A stretch of 64,000 nt of DNA from Sympetrum striolatum (GCA_947579665.1 CANPUZ010000061.1:806001-870000); one strand, 5' to 3'; numbered from the stretch's first letter, positions 44,092-56,615 are shown. Translations and numbers: made by a program. The notes: generated from the sequence alone by a model not told the origin.

Positions 44092-44520
44092 TACCGTATT
44101 TCCCGGCCTACAAGACGCACCGGCGCATAAGACGCACCTTGATTTTTCAGGTAAGAATTTACAAAAACAAACATACTTTGTGACATAAGGTTGAGTGCCG
44201 GTAAACTCATTATCGCGCGAGATACAATGTATTAGCATAGGGATGACATCTCCGTTAGCCCAATGTGTATAAGTTTTGCAGCAGCACCACATAAACTAAA
44301 CGTGCTACACTATAGGCATTTCTGGGCCCCTATTATGTATCTCATCACGTTCCGCGTTAGGCCTGGTTTCGCGTTAAGTCGGCCATGATTTAACGCTAAC
44401 GCGAAAAAACGGCTCAGAGCGATTATGTAAGCCACGTTCAGATGACGTCACAGATTTTGGGCGACGTATCGCTTCGCCGCCGACGGAGGTGGTGTTAGCG
44501 GAATTTTTCCCATAACAAAG

Positions 44521-46547
44521 ATGGACGCTCCTCTTTTGCTTGTTGCTGTCGTCGAAGCTCGTAGGAGAAGAATAGAATTACGGATAAGGAGGAGACGATT
44601 ACGCGACGCGAGCAATCCGTTTGAGCTTCCCGATGGGGAATTTATCAAGTTGTATAGAATTCCCAAAGAGGGAATTCTATATATTATCGAAGAAATCGGA
44701 CCAATGCTCCCGCAAACCCGAAGAAGCACCGGTATACCAACATTCATAAGAGTAAGTATAGTCTTTACATTATTTTTATTGAAATAGTTTAAGACATAAC
44801 TTTACGAAATAAAAGTAATTGTATATGTTCGACTACAAATAGGAGAAAGTTAGTTGGAGAAGTATTCTCTCCAACGCCTTCGTGAGTTGCATCTTATTGT
44901 GGTATGATTAACTAACTCATTATAACTTCGATCTAGCTTCAAATAATTGCCGAAACTTCCAACGAAGTGCTCTATGTGTTAACTGTGCATAATATATTAA
45001 GATACCGGTGGAATAGGTCTCTCGTTGGCAAAATTAAAGTTGATTTGTAGTGGTGTTTACGTTGTCATGTACTCACTTGTATTCATTTTTATTCTGACAT
45101 AAATAATGCGAACGGTTCTACCTGTTTCGCATGGAATAGTAGAATGGGTAAAATTTCACTTTAAATTTTACCGTAGAATGTAACTTCCATGATGTTTTCC
45201 ATACAGTAATATAATTTCGAAGTAAAAGAATTTAGTTAATATGCTAATGATATCTATAGGTGTTGACAGCAGTCAATTTCCTGGCTTGTGGAGGGTACCA
45301 TTGGGCATCATGCCCTGTCCCAAGGAGCCGTGAGCATTTGCATTACGCAAGTGTTTGATGCAATTAACGCACGGCTGCTGAATAAATGGGTAAAATTCCC
45401 TAGAACACCCGAAGAAGTTGAGAGGGTAAAAGTTAGGTATGTATAAAGTTAAAGCTAATAGATTGGATTCCTTATTATATCAAGCATTAAACTTTTCGAA
45501 TGTTACCATCTATTTTTTTATGTTAGTCAAAGGAAATCTGTCCATTTCATAAGTATTATTATTATTATTTTGTTTCAGATATTTGGAAAGAACTGTATGA
45601 CGGGCCTCATAGGTGCAGTGGATGGGACCCATGTAACCATTGTTTCTCTCGACAAAGATAGGGAGCATAGATATGTGAATAGAAAACACTTTCACAGTAT
45701 AAATGTCATGATAGTGGGTAAACTTATAATATTAACATCTGCTTCCCAGTTGCTTCTTTCTTGTCTTTAAATAATTTCTCTTCCACCTTAGGTATGTGAT
45801 TATGACCTTCGCATTACCACTATCAATGCAAGGCATGATAGTGGTAATGAAGGGAGGAAGCATGATGCAAATATTTGGCATCATACCTTATGCCGGGACT
45901 ACCTCCAGAGGGAGTACTACGCTCATAGGTATGTATATAATTTTAAAGACAAGGTTTCCTTCTGTACTGAATAAACAAAGCTATCCTCAATTTCAGGGGA
46001 CTCTGGATACCAAATGAGCAATGATTGCTTACACCATTCCACAACCCTGAGCCTAAATTCGCCTGAAGCTAGGTTTAATAGCAGCAAGAAACTCAGTGGA
46101 GAGGTGCATTGGGGTCCTTAAAGGGTGGTTTCGGTGCCTGATGCGTGACTGAACTCTACATTACACCCCATGGAAATATGGTATGGTTCCCATACTTTAA
46201 ATTGTGGTTTATCTTACTATCATAACTAATGAAAATTCAATATCTGCAAGAAGTAGATGTGTTGCATGCCTTTGACCTACACCACTGAAGTATTATTTAA
46301 ATGTTAATGAAAGAAGTACTTCTAGGAATCAACAGTTGCAACTATAATCAAACATCTTGTTCTTTCTGGAATCATGATGAATGCCTGCGCCATCCTCCAC
46401 AATATGGCACTGCACTATAAGGTTCCCTTGCCACAAAACATCGACTTGGAGGTAGAAGAGATCATCTTCAACTTCCCCTTGGAGATGAATGCGGCAAGGA
46501 AAGGGAGCACTGTGCGAGGGACAGTGGTGCAGAACTATTTTACTTAA
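44521..46547 (+). pseudogene. HARBI1-like PIF/Harbinger transposase pseudogene, five exons
   Basis: Exon 1 (44,521-44,751) encodes an Arg-rich start, then RDASNPFELPDGEFIKLYRI and PTFIR, before GTAAGT. Exon 2 (45,260-45,436): VLTAVNFLACGGYH, frameshift, LSQGAVSICITQVFDAINAR. Exon 3 (45,579-45,717): GLIGAVDGTHVTIV (first catalytic Asp). Exon 4 (45,792-45,928): LRITTINARHDSG...HDANIWHH (second Asp, with an insertion before it). Exon 5 (45,997-46,547): GDSGY, then ERCIGVLKGWFRCLMRD (catalytic Glu) and NACAILHNMALHYKVPLP near the end. Introns have GT..AG borders. Frameshifts in exons 2 and 5 and a stop after RCLMRD show it is inactive, though all three DDE residues can still be read. HARBI1-type transposases are DDE nucleases that need a Myb/SANT partner. 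Confidence 0.85.
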
Positions 46548-48499
46548 TGTGTGTTGTGTGTATCATTGCATCTGCGTGTTTGTCTGTTTGTGTGAATGCG
46601 TGTATGAATGTTTGGGGTCAAGGGAGTGTGGAGAGGTCGGATTTGATAAGGGCCTCACATACTTTTACCCTGGTGGTATGTTACATCATACATCAGTATT
46701 GCCATGGTGACTGGTATTGAATGTAGTACTTTGACTCAACAAGTCAGAGATTAATGAATGGAATGCAGCAAGACCTACCATTTGGCCTCTTCATTATGTT
46801 TAACTAAAAGGAGAACCTTAACTCCAATGATAAATTCTCATTGAAATTTGGGACAATAAGTTTGTCTCAATTTTTCTAAGTTTTATTTCTATCATCATCT
46901 TCAAATTCTTTGTTTCAAGTTTTTATTTAACTTCTTGCAATTTGTATTCATATTCTTATGTTTTTTTGAATTCTTTTATTTATATGTTCTTTGCATAACA
47001 TTTTCTTTGTCTTTCAGATAGATGAGTTAATTTTTGGCTGTATTCAGAAATTGGAGTTCTGATTTCTAAAAGCAGCCTTAAGTTAAACCTGGCACTTGGA
47101 AACAACAGATGCAGTTGATGGATACAGAGGAGCAACGAGCATCATCAAGAAATTTTCTAACTATAATAGCAACTCTGGAGAGTTTTTGGACAGGTGAATA
47201 CTTTCATACCAAAAAGTGGCCAAGACAAGGCTGAAAGGATTTTCAATGTAAATTTGAACAGTTCAAGTTCGAAACTTTTTTATAAAATGCTGTAATAAAG
47301 TGTACACTTTAAGAATTTCAATAAAACGATTGAATCAGAGTGTTGTGAGTCTTCCTACCTCCTCTCCACTAGTCTGTCTGGTGCTGAAGAAAAATTGGAG
47401 TGGAGCAGCAAAGATTCCTCCTTGTAGAAAAATCTACTCATGTAAATTTGGTCTTGCACATTGTTAAATAGGAGTACTTCCCTGAAAAATAGTTTGTTAT
47501 TGTGCATGCACAGAAGTAAATATTGAGTGAAGTGGATTCAATACTTGTAAAGATTTAACTATCGGAGATGTTAAGTTCTTGAAAAAAATTAAATGAGAAC
47601 TGTTCTCTCAACTAAGTAATTTGAGCCACATTGAAAATTACAATGAGACTTTGGAGTTGCATATGAAAAATTTAAGCCCAAATCAAAACTTTTCAAATTA
47701 AATAAAAGTACTTAAAACTTGCAAATAGAAGTTAATTTGAAAATCACAAAATTTTGATTAAAGTAAGATTTTAAGTTGCAATTGATAAAGAAAGCATTCA
47801 AATTAATTAACAGAAAAGTTTTGGACCATGGCCAGCTAGTAGGTATGTAGAAATATGCAGCTTATAAAATTATTCTGTTTAGTACCCTTGTACAATCTGT
47901 TTGAATAAATAAAGTACTACTCATTAACCTCTTGTAACATGAACCACTAACCATTTCCTTGACTTGTTCTCTTCACCTTTTGAGGAACACACTAATCTTG
48001 AGGCCCAGCAAACTGGAATGGCCATAGGTTCTCCTCTTTTACATCTTAAATAACCAGTAATATTTTCACAGTAGTGGAAACTAAGAGACTGATAATTTAA
48101 ATTCCCAATAAATGGATATTATTGTAATATTTTAGTCTAAAACCAGTTAGTTCCCCACTTTTAATTTCACAATCTGCTCTTAATAGTATTATAAAGATGC
48201 AACAGAAAGGTAAGGCAGGATTTCCAAAAGAAAAATGATACCATTTTCATCTTTTTATTTGTCCAACTTGTTGAATAATCTAAGCAACAAACAAATATAT
48301 AAAAAATTAAATATAAACAAAAAAACATTTTGATAAATGAAATGAGATACTTAAACTGAGCAATTCAAATTAAAAGATAAATGTGATTGAATAATTTCAG
48401 CTAAAATTGAAATAAAATTAAGCGAGAACTCAGGTAAGTCTCCAAAAGGGAAAGCACCCGGGACTTGATCTCATTTTCCAATGGCATTGACTGGCGTTG
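46548..48499. other. Interior of the Harbinger element, unrecognised
   Basis: A GTGTGT-rich stretch (about 46,550-46,610) and AT-rich sequence. No further transposase sequence was found. Confidence 0.4.
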
Positions 48500-48790
48500 C
48501 TATTTCAGGCTCTGTTCCATCAAGCCTATCCTCCTCTCTTCCTGTTGCAAACGCAAACTTTGAATGCTTGTGATGGAGATCTCAAGCATTTGTTTTTCCA
48601 GCTTATGCCTCTTGCTCTCCAAAAGATCCGCAAATTCACTATGTTTTGCCAGAAAAGTGAATGTAGCACATATTTTGAGGACTTCCTTTACGCTAAAATA
48701 TGTACGATGTAATAACAAACATTTCAAGACCGATACCTTTATATATACAATATAAAAGGTATCTCTAGCAACCCCATAACATCTCATCAC
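48500..48790 (-). pseudogene. Possible Harbinger accessory (Myb/SANT-type) protein, C-terminal coiled coil
   Basis: The minus frame ends FLAKHSEFADLLESKRHKLE, KQMLEISITSIQSLRLQQEE, RRIGLMEQSLK, stop. This charged, helical tail is like the C-terminal coiled coil of Myb/SANT accessory proteins in Harbinger elements. An acceptor-like TTTTAG precedes RKGSPQ at about 48,690. No Myb/SANT repeat was found upstream, so the call rests on position and composition. Confidence 0.35.
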
Positions 48791-49385
48791 ACTATAACTT
48801 ACAATATAACTTTAAAATATGCACTAGCGTAAATCTTACAACGAACACTACTTACTTTGACGTGCTTATCTTTCTAAATACACCGCTGAAATGAATTCGA
48901 TTCGCGCTTATTTGACGACTTCCGGTCAAAAATACAGTAGATTTGGCAACACGTTACGCATCGCGAACACCGGAAACGCCTCCTAACTAAAAAGCTTCCA
49001 TAATCGCTCCGAACGCTAACACTCATGTGTTCGCGTTAGCGGTACGTCACAAACGCGAACTCTAACGTTTTACGCCTTAGTTACATAATAGGGGCCCTGA
49101 TTTACCTTTGAATTGTTTTAAAGGAAGTTCTGTCATCGAAATATTAAAACTGTATTCCTTACTACTTAATAAAAAAAGTGTTATTATCGAAATTTGTAAT
49201 TAACTGAACTATTTTCAATGCCTGATACGGTAAAAAATACTTCACGGTAGGTGTTTATCCCGGCGAATCGGCTTGCTTATTATAGGACGGAGTTATACCC
49301 GTATACTATCAGCGCATAAGACGCAGACTGATTTTAGAGCATATTTTAGAGTAAAAAAGTGCGTCTTATAGGCCGGGAAATATGG

Positions 49386-49984
49386 TAGTTGACCGGAAAT
49401 GCGTTTCTAGTAAAAACAAATTGAATCCTTTTCAGTATTTCTCTTACTTACTGTTGAAGACTGAATTTTTCAGTATTTACTTCATGATAAACAAAGATTA
49501 TAGCAATGCTACTTTGAATTTGAATAGGGTTCTGTTTTGTTTTAGATTTGTGTCCATTTTTTGCTTGATTTTTTCAAGAAATCGATTTTTCTCTGAGATA
49601 TTTTCATAAGTGAGTTATAGAGGTGAGGTGAGATAATTGCATGACATAATGATAGAATTTGCAAGTTGATCGGTAACATTATTAGGTGTTGTATCCTGGG
49701 AAAAGAATACTTTCAATTATTGAGGCTATGTATTTCAATGTCTTAAATTTAGAGATTGAATTTTTTTAAAACTTTAAATGTTAGAAATTGAATTTTTATC
49801 TTCACAAAAGTTTGTTGTTTTAATGTCAATTGAAAGTCTGGATAAAAGTTTTTTATTGAAGTTAAATTTGTTTACTGTAGTTAAGATTAAATATTTTTCA
49901 ACATGACTATTATTCAAAATTTATGTTGTTGTTAATTGATTTTCACTTAGTGTATTGATATTATTTCAGTCTAAATGTTATAAA
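49386..49984. other. Unrecognised AT-rich interval
   Basis: Between the nested transposons and a composite repeat block. No feature recognised. Confidence 0.4.
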
Positions 49985-50500
49985 AATAGACGAATATTCC
50001 TTATGATAGAAATTTTAATGTTCCCCGGCATCGAACCCAGGAACAGTTCCGTCTTATCTATATTTTTTCTTAAAACGAATTCTTACCATAAATCTTCCAG
50101 CGAAGAACAAACTTCCTATCATTTCGATAAGTGGATCAAAAAAAATAATGAAAAACTTCTCCCATATATTTTAAAGGGCAGATATTTGCATCATCCTAGT
50201 ATCGAACCCAGGATATCTTCAGTGAAAGTTATTTGTGTTTTCGGTAGATCATGCTTATATTATTAGGCTCATAGAGTTTTGATTCAATAGCTTTCCGGAA
50301 AGTATTTTTTTAAAATTCCCGAAAATTGATGCAATGCTTATAAATGGCAAAAATCAGGACTTTGGGGCCCTCTGGAATCGAGCCCATAAAATCGTTACAT
50401 GTTATGGCCAATACGTCGTAAAAATTTCAAGTTGATGATGCTTATGGTTTAGCCTGTGAATTAGTATCCTATCTATCTATCTATATGAATGAATCCAGAG
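49985..50500 (-). repeat. Composite repeat, subtype I, L half
   Basis: Sites 50,027-50,037, 50,198-50,208 and 50,374-50,384 (spacings 171 and 176), then L end and TATC linker. It is truncated on the left, inside module 3. Confidence 0.78.
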
Positions 50501-50519
50501 AATACTCTATGTATCTATT

Positions 50520-51985
50520 ACGAGTAAAATGTAGCTTGCATACTGCAAGCAGATCGACTATATTAATTTCATGTAGGCATCATATCGGGACGGTCCTCAA
50601 AAGAAAAAAAAAAGGATTGAAAATATTCTTGAAATTTGCTGCAATTTAATCATCTGGCATCGAACCCAGGTCTTTCTGGAGCCTTCACTTCACAGGTCAC
50701 CTTCCTATGCAGCACAACAGAAAATCACCACCTCTAACTATATGTGAGAATTCAGGCAGAAATTGTTGCTTCAACTGCCTCAAACGACATCCTACTTTTC
50801 CCATATATTCCTTACGAGAGAAATTTTAAGTGCTCTGGCATCAAACCCAGGAACAGCATGGTCATATCTAATTTTTTTTTTCAAACCGAGTCTTAATATA
50901 CTTCTTCCATCGAAGCAAGAACTCTCTATTATTTCGATAAGTGAATGAAAGAAATATTTAAAAACCATCCCAATGTGTTTTAAATGGCGGATATATTTAC
51001 CACCCGGCATCGAAACCGGGTCTTTCTGGTTATACTTACTTTTCAGCCTAACAGAAGATCACCATCTCTAACTATGTGTGAAAATTCAAGTAGAAATATT
51101 GTTTGCAACCACCTCAAAGAACGTCCTACTTTTCCCTTATATTCCTTATGTGAACAATTGTAATATGCTCTGGCATCGAACCCAGGAATAGTACGGTCTT
51201 ATGAAAATTTTTTTCTGAAATCAATTCTTACCATACATCTTCCAGCCAAGCAGGAACTTCCTATCATTTCGATAAGTGCATCAAAAAAATATTGAAATAC
51301 TAACCCAATGTATTTTAAATGGGAGACATATTTACCGCCCGGGATCGAACCCGGGCCTTTCTGGTGATACTTTCTATGCAGCACCACAGGTAATCACTAT
51401 CTCTAACTTTGTATGCAAATTTAAGCAGAAATATTGGTTCCAAGTGCCTCAAAGGACGTCCTACTTTTCCCTTATATTCCTTATGAGAGAAAAGTTATTG
51501 TGCTCTGGCATCGAACCCAGGAACAGTTCCGTCTTATCTATATTTTTTCTTAAAATGAATTCTTACCATAAATCTTCCAGCGAAGAACAAACTTCCTACC
51601 ATTTCGATAAGTGCATCAAAAAAAATAATGAAAAACTACTCCCATATATTTTAAAGGGCAGATATTTGCATCGTCCTAGCATCGAACCCAGGATATCTTC
51701 AGTGAAAGTCATTTGAGTTTTTGGTAGATCATGACCATATATATAGGGTCATCGAGTTTTGATTCTCTAGCTTTCTGGGAAGTATTTTTAAAAAAATTCC
51801 CGAAAATCAAAGCAATGCTTTTAAAGGGCAAAAATCGGGACTTTGGGGCCCTCTGGAATCGAACCCATGACACTGAGAATCAAAATTGCAATTCTTCTGG
51901 CGGTTACACGTTATGGCCAATATGTCGTAAAAATTTCAACTGAATGAGGCATGTGGTCAAGGCTGTGAATTAGTATCCTATCTAT
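50520..51985 (-). repeat. Composite repeat, subtype I, expanded to 8 modules
   Basis: R hairpin at the left, L end at the right. Sites: 50,656-50,666, 50,837-50,847, 51,006-51,016, 51,172-51,182, 51,341-51,351, 51,507-51,517, 51,678-51,688, 51,855-51,865. Spacings are 181, 169, 166, 169, 166, 171 and 177 bp. The alternating CCAGGAAC and CCGGGTC contexts show that a two-module unit (about 335 bp) is present three times instead of twice. Confidence 0.85.
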
Positions 51986-52037
51986 CTATCTATATGAATG
52001 AATCCGTAGAAGCATCTATGTATAATAGATGTATATA
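51986..52037. repeat. TATC microsatellite linker
   Basis: (TATC)n and GAATGAATCCGTAGAAGC between two head-to-tail composites. Confidence 0.75.
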
Positions 52038-52285
52038 GGTACGAGTAAAGTAATAGTAAAGTAATGTAGCTTGCATACTGCAAGCAGATCGACAACACTA
52101 ATTTCATATCGGCATCATATCGGGACGGTCTTCAAAAGAAAAAGAAAGGATTGAAAATATTCTAAAAATTCTCTGCAATTTTATCGTCTGGCATCGAACC
52201 CAGGTCTTCCTGGTGAACTTATTATGCAGCACAAAAGAAAATCCCCATCTCTAACTATGTGTGAAAATTCAAGCAGAAATCTTAT
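52038..52285 (-). repeat. Composite repeat, R-end fragment
   Basis: R hairpin (GCTTGCATACTGCAAGC), one site (52,190-52,200) and the start of the next module, then an abrupt end at about 52,283. Confidence 0.75.
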
Positions 52286-52289
52286 TTCA

Positions 52290-55200
52290 GACTAAATTTT
52301 CATGCATGCAGATGTCCTTTGCAATCAGGTTAAAATTTTTAGGTCCTAAAGGGTCATTTCTTTTGATTTGACCTAGGAATGAGTGAGTGATTTATTGTTT
52401 TGTAGCTTTTTCTTATTAATTTAATTGGTGTTAAATGGATGATGTAATATTTTAATATTATTTATGGAGGAAATGAGTCTTTTGGAATTCCTTGAGGAAA
52501 AAGGGCTACCTCAATCATCCTGACCTAGCACATTTACCTAAAAAAAATTGAATGGTCATAATTTTTAGCCATTTTATGAGATAAATGCTATCTTCAACTG
52601 ATTGAGTCCAAGTCATTGCTTGATTGAAGAAGAATATGTATTGGGTATTCTTAGTAGGTGCTCGATTGGCTAATTGACTGATTTAAATCATCATTGCTTA
52701 TTTTATAACCTTTGTTGAATGCTATCCAGAACTGATTATCTTAATAACTGATTTTCTAAGAGATATTCAGAGAAGAGTTAACTTATTCACCCATTGTGTA
52801 CAATGAAAATCTAGTTACTTGCAGGAATTATGTAATAAACCTCAAGACATTTTGTGTTATTTTTAGTTTATGAAGAAAATATATATATTATTCATAAGGA
52901 TGAATTTTTTTTAATTTATCAAATATTTCACTATTTTCATGGTATTCCTTAAGCCAATACTTAAATTGCAGAACTTCAACTTAACTGTTAAGTCAAAGAT
53001 ACAGGTACAAGCTTAATTGCCATTATTTGCTTATAAAAATGGTTTTTACAGTATGAAATTGAGAATATCTTTCTTCCATTTTAATCATTTTGACAAACAG
53101 TTGCTGCATTTAAGTGATGTTAACATTATGAATGGATAGTTTTCAATTATTTTTGAAATGTTGCCTCATTTGATAGATGATTGTCGAAGAGAATTTCAGC
53201 ACAATCTTCAGATGCCACATGTGGGTATGGCTAGTTTTACATTGTGGAGCAACATTATTAACCAATAAAATGGCACCAACATAAAATTCTAACAGATTTT
53301 TGTACTTATATATTCCAAAATATTTATAAAATATTGTACATAAAATATTATACATCATTATTAAAATTTAGCACTGAATCATCATATATGCAAAGAAATT
53401 AGTTGCGTTGATAAATTTACTAATTTGGCTGTTACTATGGCTTTTCATTGCTGCTATTCATTTAAAAATTCATTGATGAATGGAAATTAGAAATATGTAA
53501 TTCTATATTCCGTAATTTCATTTCATAGAGATTTCATTTTATTCATTGGCCATATTATAAATAAAAAGTAAATCTCAGTATAAATCTTTTGGCAGGGTTG
53601 ATTAAAAAGGTTTTTAATAACATTTGTAAAGATTCTCTTATAAACTATCATAAACTTTCTCTGCCTATAAGGTTAGCACTCTATAGAAACTATCATCTTT
53701 GAAGCTAATACTCATACACTTAGTTTCTATTAAATGTAAATCTCAAATTTTCAAGAAAAGATGTCCAAAAGCAAATGGTATATCTGTGAAGTAGGAAATC
53801 CTTTCTTCATGAAGTATGGAATTAATATCATTAAACCCATTTTGAATCCTAAAATTGTGCTTTAAATGCTCAAGTGCTCTTGTACATAAAATTGGGAATG
53901 CTGTGGCTTTTTCATATTGGTAGATAAATGCAAAGTGATAACACATAGGATTAATACCATATATCTGATATTTTTCTCATAACCCAGAAAATAATTGGAT
54001 ACTTTCAAATAAAGAAATTCTGTTTACATGAGTTGATGTTGTAGCTAATTCCATGAATAGAATTTGTAGTTTTGAATAATTTGCTTAGCATAAAAATTTA
54101 TTTTAGTTAAAATTTTCTCTCTTTAAGTTTGGACATTATATTGGAAAAACTGTATAGAAAAGGTTAATTAGTTATTTCTTTTTAAATGACAATCTATTCC
54201 TCTTAAATAAGTTTTATTCCTGATATGATCCTAAAAATTACTTGTTATCTTGCTTTTTCTCTAATTCCTCTTTCATATCATCAAATACAATCTTCCTATA
54301 TTATGACAGATAATCATGAAAGATTCTAACTATTATTATAACTATAATAACTACTATTAACTTAAAAGCTATTTGTTTTTAGGGAGCAATATTGCTCCCT
54401 ATACATATGTCTGCTATGAATGTTGTATCAGCTAGAATTACCTAGACCTAAGAATAATTTGAATCTTCATTAAATTTTGAACTTGTAATGGAATTAGCCA
54501 TCTTCTCATATAATTAGGGTTAGATGAAAAATCATTGGTAATTAATTTTTTGAAAGGGGCTATCATGAGATTTATCAGTAGAATGCTCATGATTAAAGCA
54601 TGATAAAGTGAATGATGATACTCTTTAGCTTTCCTGAATCATCATAACTAGATCAAGTTTTAAACCACTTGATGAGATTCATATTTTCATTTCTGCTATT
54701 TCTTGCTGCAAATGATACAATCAGTGTTGATAATCCATTTTGTTGTTACTGTACTAATTGAAGTGATAGATTAAATTATAGGATAATAAACAGGTGCTCA
54801 CATCTTCTGATTGGGGTCAAAACACTCCTATGATTGTAACTGCTATCATATCTTCCATTACTGATGAAATGTGATATTAACTTGAAGATATATCTCCAAA
54901 TCTTCTTGTAATACCTGGAACAACAATGACTGCAGTAAAAATCATCTGAAATCTAATGTAATTGGAATGGAAGATTTTAGTGATGTACCGATACATATTA
55001 GGTCGTTAAAATTTTAAAATTTGCTGATCATAAGAATAATTTTTTGCTATTATTCAAAAAACGTAATATTATTTACTTTGATGGATAAATAAGAACATCA
55101 ACTATGTATCTCTCCTAAAATATTCCTATTTTCTTCATATATGCTTAGATAACATATGGTTTTGGTATTTTTACAGGTCATTATTTTATGCCATTAATCA

Positions 55201-56462
55201 CAACATTATACTAAAATCATTCAATCATTAATATGGAAAGGGATTATGGGCAGACAGTTGTTTTGTTTTAGAAACAACCTAGCTGGTGCCCCACAAAGTA
55301 TGCACCAATATGTGCCTAAGTCAAAATATAAAGTGGCCATTGTTCTTGTAATATTTGGCTATTTTTTGCACAATTTCTTGTTGTTCAATTTGACTCTAAC
55401 ATATAAGCTATAATATAATGATTTGGGCTTAACCTGTACTCATAAATAAATTACAATGTACTTCAGTAAATTTTAAATATCTCATATGTAGTGACTTAAT
55501 AAAAATAAAGTATTCTTTGTTTAAGTTAAAGTAGGTGGCCCTTCGAAAGTATTTGTTTGCTGGGTTTGTTAAATAAAACATGAATAAGTGCAACATGTTT
55601 GCACTTCTTAAAGGATTTATCTCAGAAGAGATTATTGTTTTAAAACAATTTGATCAGCCTTTCGGAATGTTTAATTGTTATGTTATTTAAAATAATAACT
55701 AACTAATTTATGATAAAATTGTCAAAACTAAAGTATTGCATGATTTGATAATAATTTTCAAATGATAAGCATAGATGAATAACATATTTTGTATGCTGAT
55801 CTAATTTCTATAATCTTATTTGCCAAACTATTAAAGAACTTGGCTATTATCTAGCCTTACGTGTGATTATTCAAAGCTCATTTCAACCAAATTATGATGC
55901 TGTGAAATGATTTATCTTGTGACAGAAAATATTATACTTCATGATTCATTTTAACTATGTTTTTACCAAGTCTTTAGTGTCAGTGTAATTGCTTCATGAT
56001 GGCCTTTTTACTATATTTCAGAAGAAAGTCTGACTTAAGTAAAAAGCTAAATATTTGTTAAATGATTTTAGAAGAACTGGTGTTTATACACTGATATTTG
56101 TAATAGTTGCAAATTTTGTCTTAATGATCCACAGCTGTTCAAGAATTTTATGCCTGTGGAGTGCTACAGAGTGAGAACTGAATGGGATCCTTGTAGGTTT
56201 TTATAAGCATGGAGTATATAGAATATGAGGTTTCATCATTAATGTTTGTTGAAATGAAGGGTTGTTATTACATTAATAAAAGAACAACTTTACTTAATTT
56301 GTGTTTTATTTTCTTGATTATTTACTTTTGAATGGTTATTTTTGTTAACTTTACAGCAGTATTACATTTTCAGGATATAATAAATCAACACATTTCTTTA
56401 TACATTTTTATCAATTTTGAACTACCTATTTAGAATAATGATGCAGCATCACAAAAATATTG
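52290..56462. other. AT-rich interval without recognised features
   Basis: About 4.2 kb with stops in all frames, no repeats matched elsewhere in the window and no motif of note. AATAAA-like signals at about 55,498-55,510 and 56,275 are compatible with a 3' UTR or intron, but nothing more can be said. Confidence 0.4.
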
Positions 56463-56467
56463 GATGG

Positions 56468-56615
56468 TGTAGTAAAGCGCGTGTTTACCGGTTGGAGACC
56501 GGAAGTAAGACTGCCAGGCAGTTGGCTCCTGGCAGTTTAGCTTCCTCTTTATTCAAACAATTGAGCATCGCAATTACATGCAAGTGGCAGCACATGAGCT
56601 AGCAGAAACACAACA
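56468..56615 (-). repeat. 3' LTR (148 bp)
   Basis: It starts TGTTGTGTTTC and ends ACTACA on the minus strand. It carries AATAAA and the hairpin CTGCCAGG-AGCCAACTG-CCTGGCAG. Differences from the 5' LTR are in GGTTGGAGACC/GGTTGGAGGCC and CAATTGAG/CAATGGAG. Confidence 0.95.

Larger units (their letters stand above)
44324..49097. mobile_element. PIF/Harbinger DNA transposon, about 4.8 kb, decayed
   Basis: Perfect 16-bp terminal inverted repeats (GGGCCCCTATTATGTA at 44,324-44,339 and its complement at 49,082-49,097). The sub-terminal regions share CGCGTTAG/CTAACGCG words and GCGATTATGNAAGC. Inside are a multi-exon HARBI1-type transposase pseudogene on the plus strand and a possible accessory gene on the minus strand, the usual two-gene Harbinger layout. 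The flanking trinucleotides (TCT and TGA) do not match the expected 3-bp duplication. Confidence 0.82.
44094..49385. mobile_element. TA-flanked inverted-repeat element, split by a Harbinger insertion
   Basis: The ends CCGTATTTCCCGGCCTACAA (44,094) and the complement of ..AGGCCGGGAAATATGG (49,385) form a 27-bp inverted repeat with two mismatches. Each is flanked by TA. ATAAGACGCA is repeated near both ends. Without the inner transposon it is about 520 bp and non-coding, of MITE size. The TA target suggests the Tc1/mariner group, but the family was not identified. Confidence 0.8.

Noticed and set aside
46489..46710. 73-aa Cys/Val-rich ORF
   Set aside because: It overlaps the C-terminal coding remnant of the Harbinger transposase in another frame and runs into a GT-rich stretch.
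150..52285. B-box-like sites as genuine tRNA genes
   Set aside because: The sites match only the T-arm. No acceptor, D or anticodon arms could be placed around them. TTGGCCATAACG about 55 bp upstream of module 1 is only loosely A-box-like and is absent from other modules.
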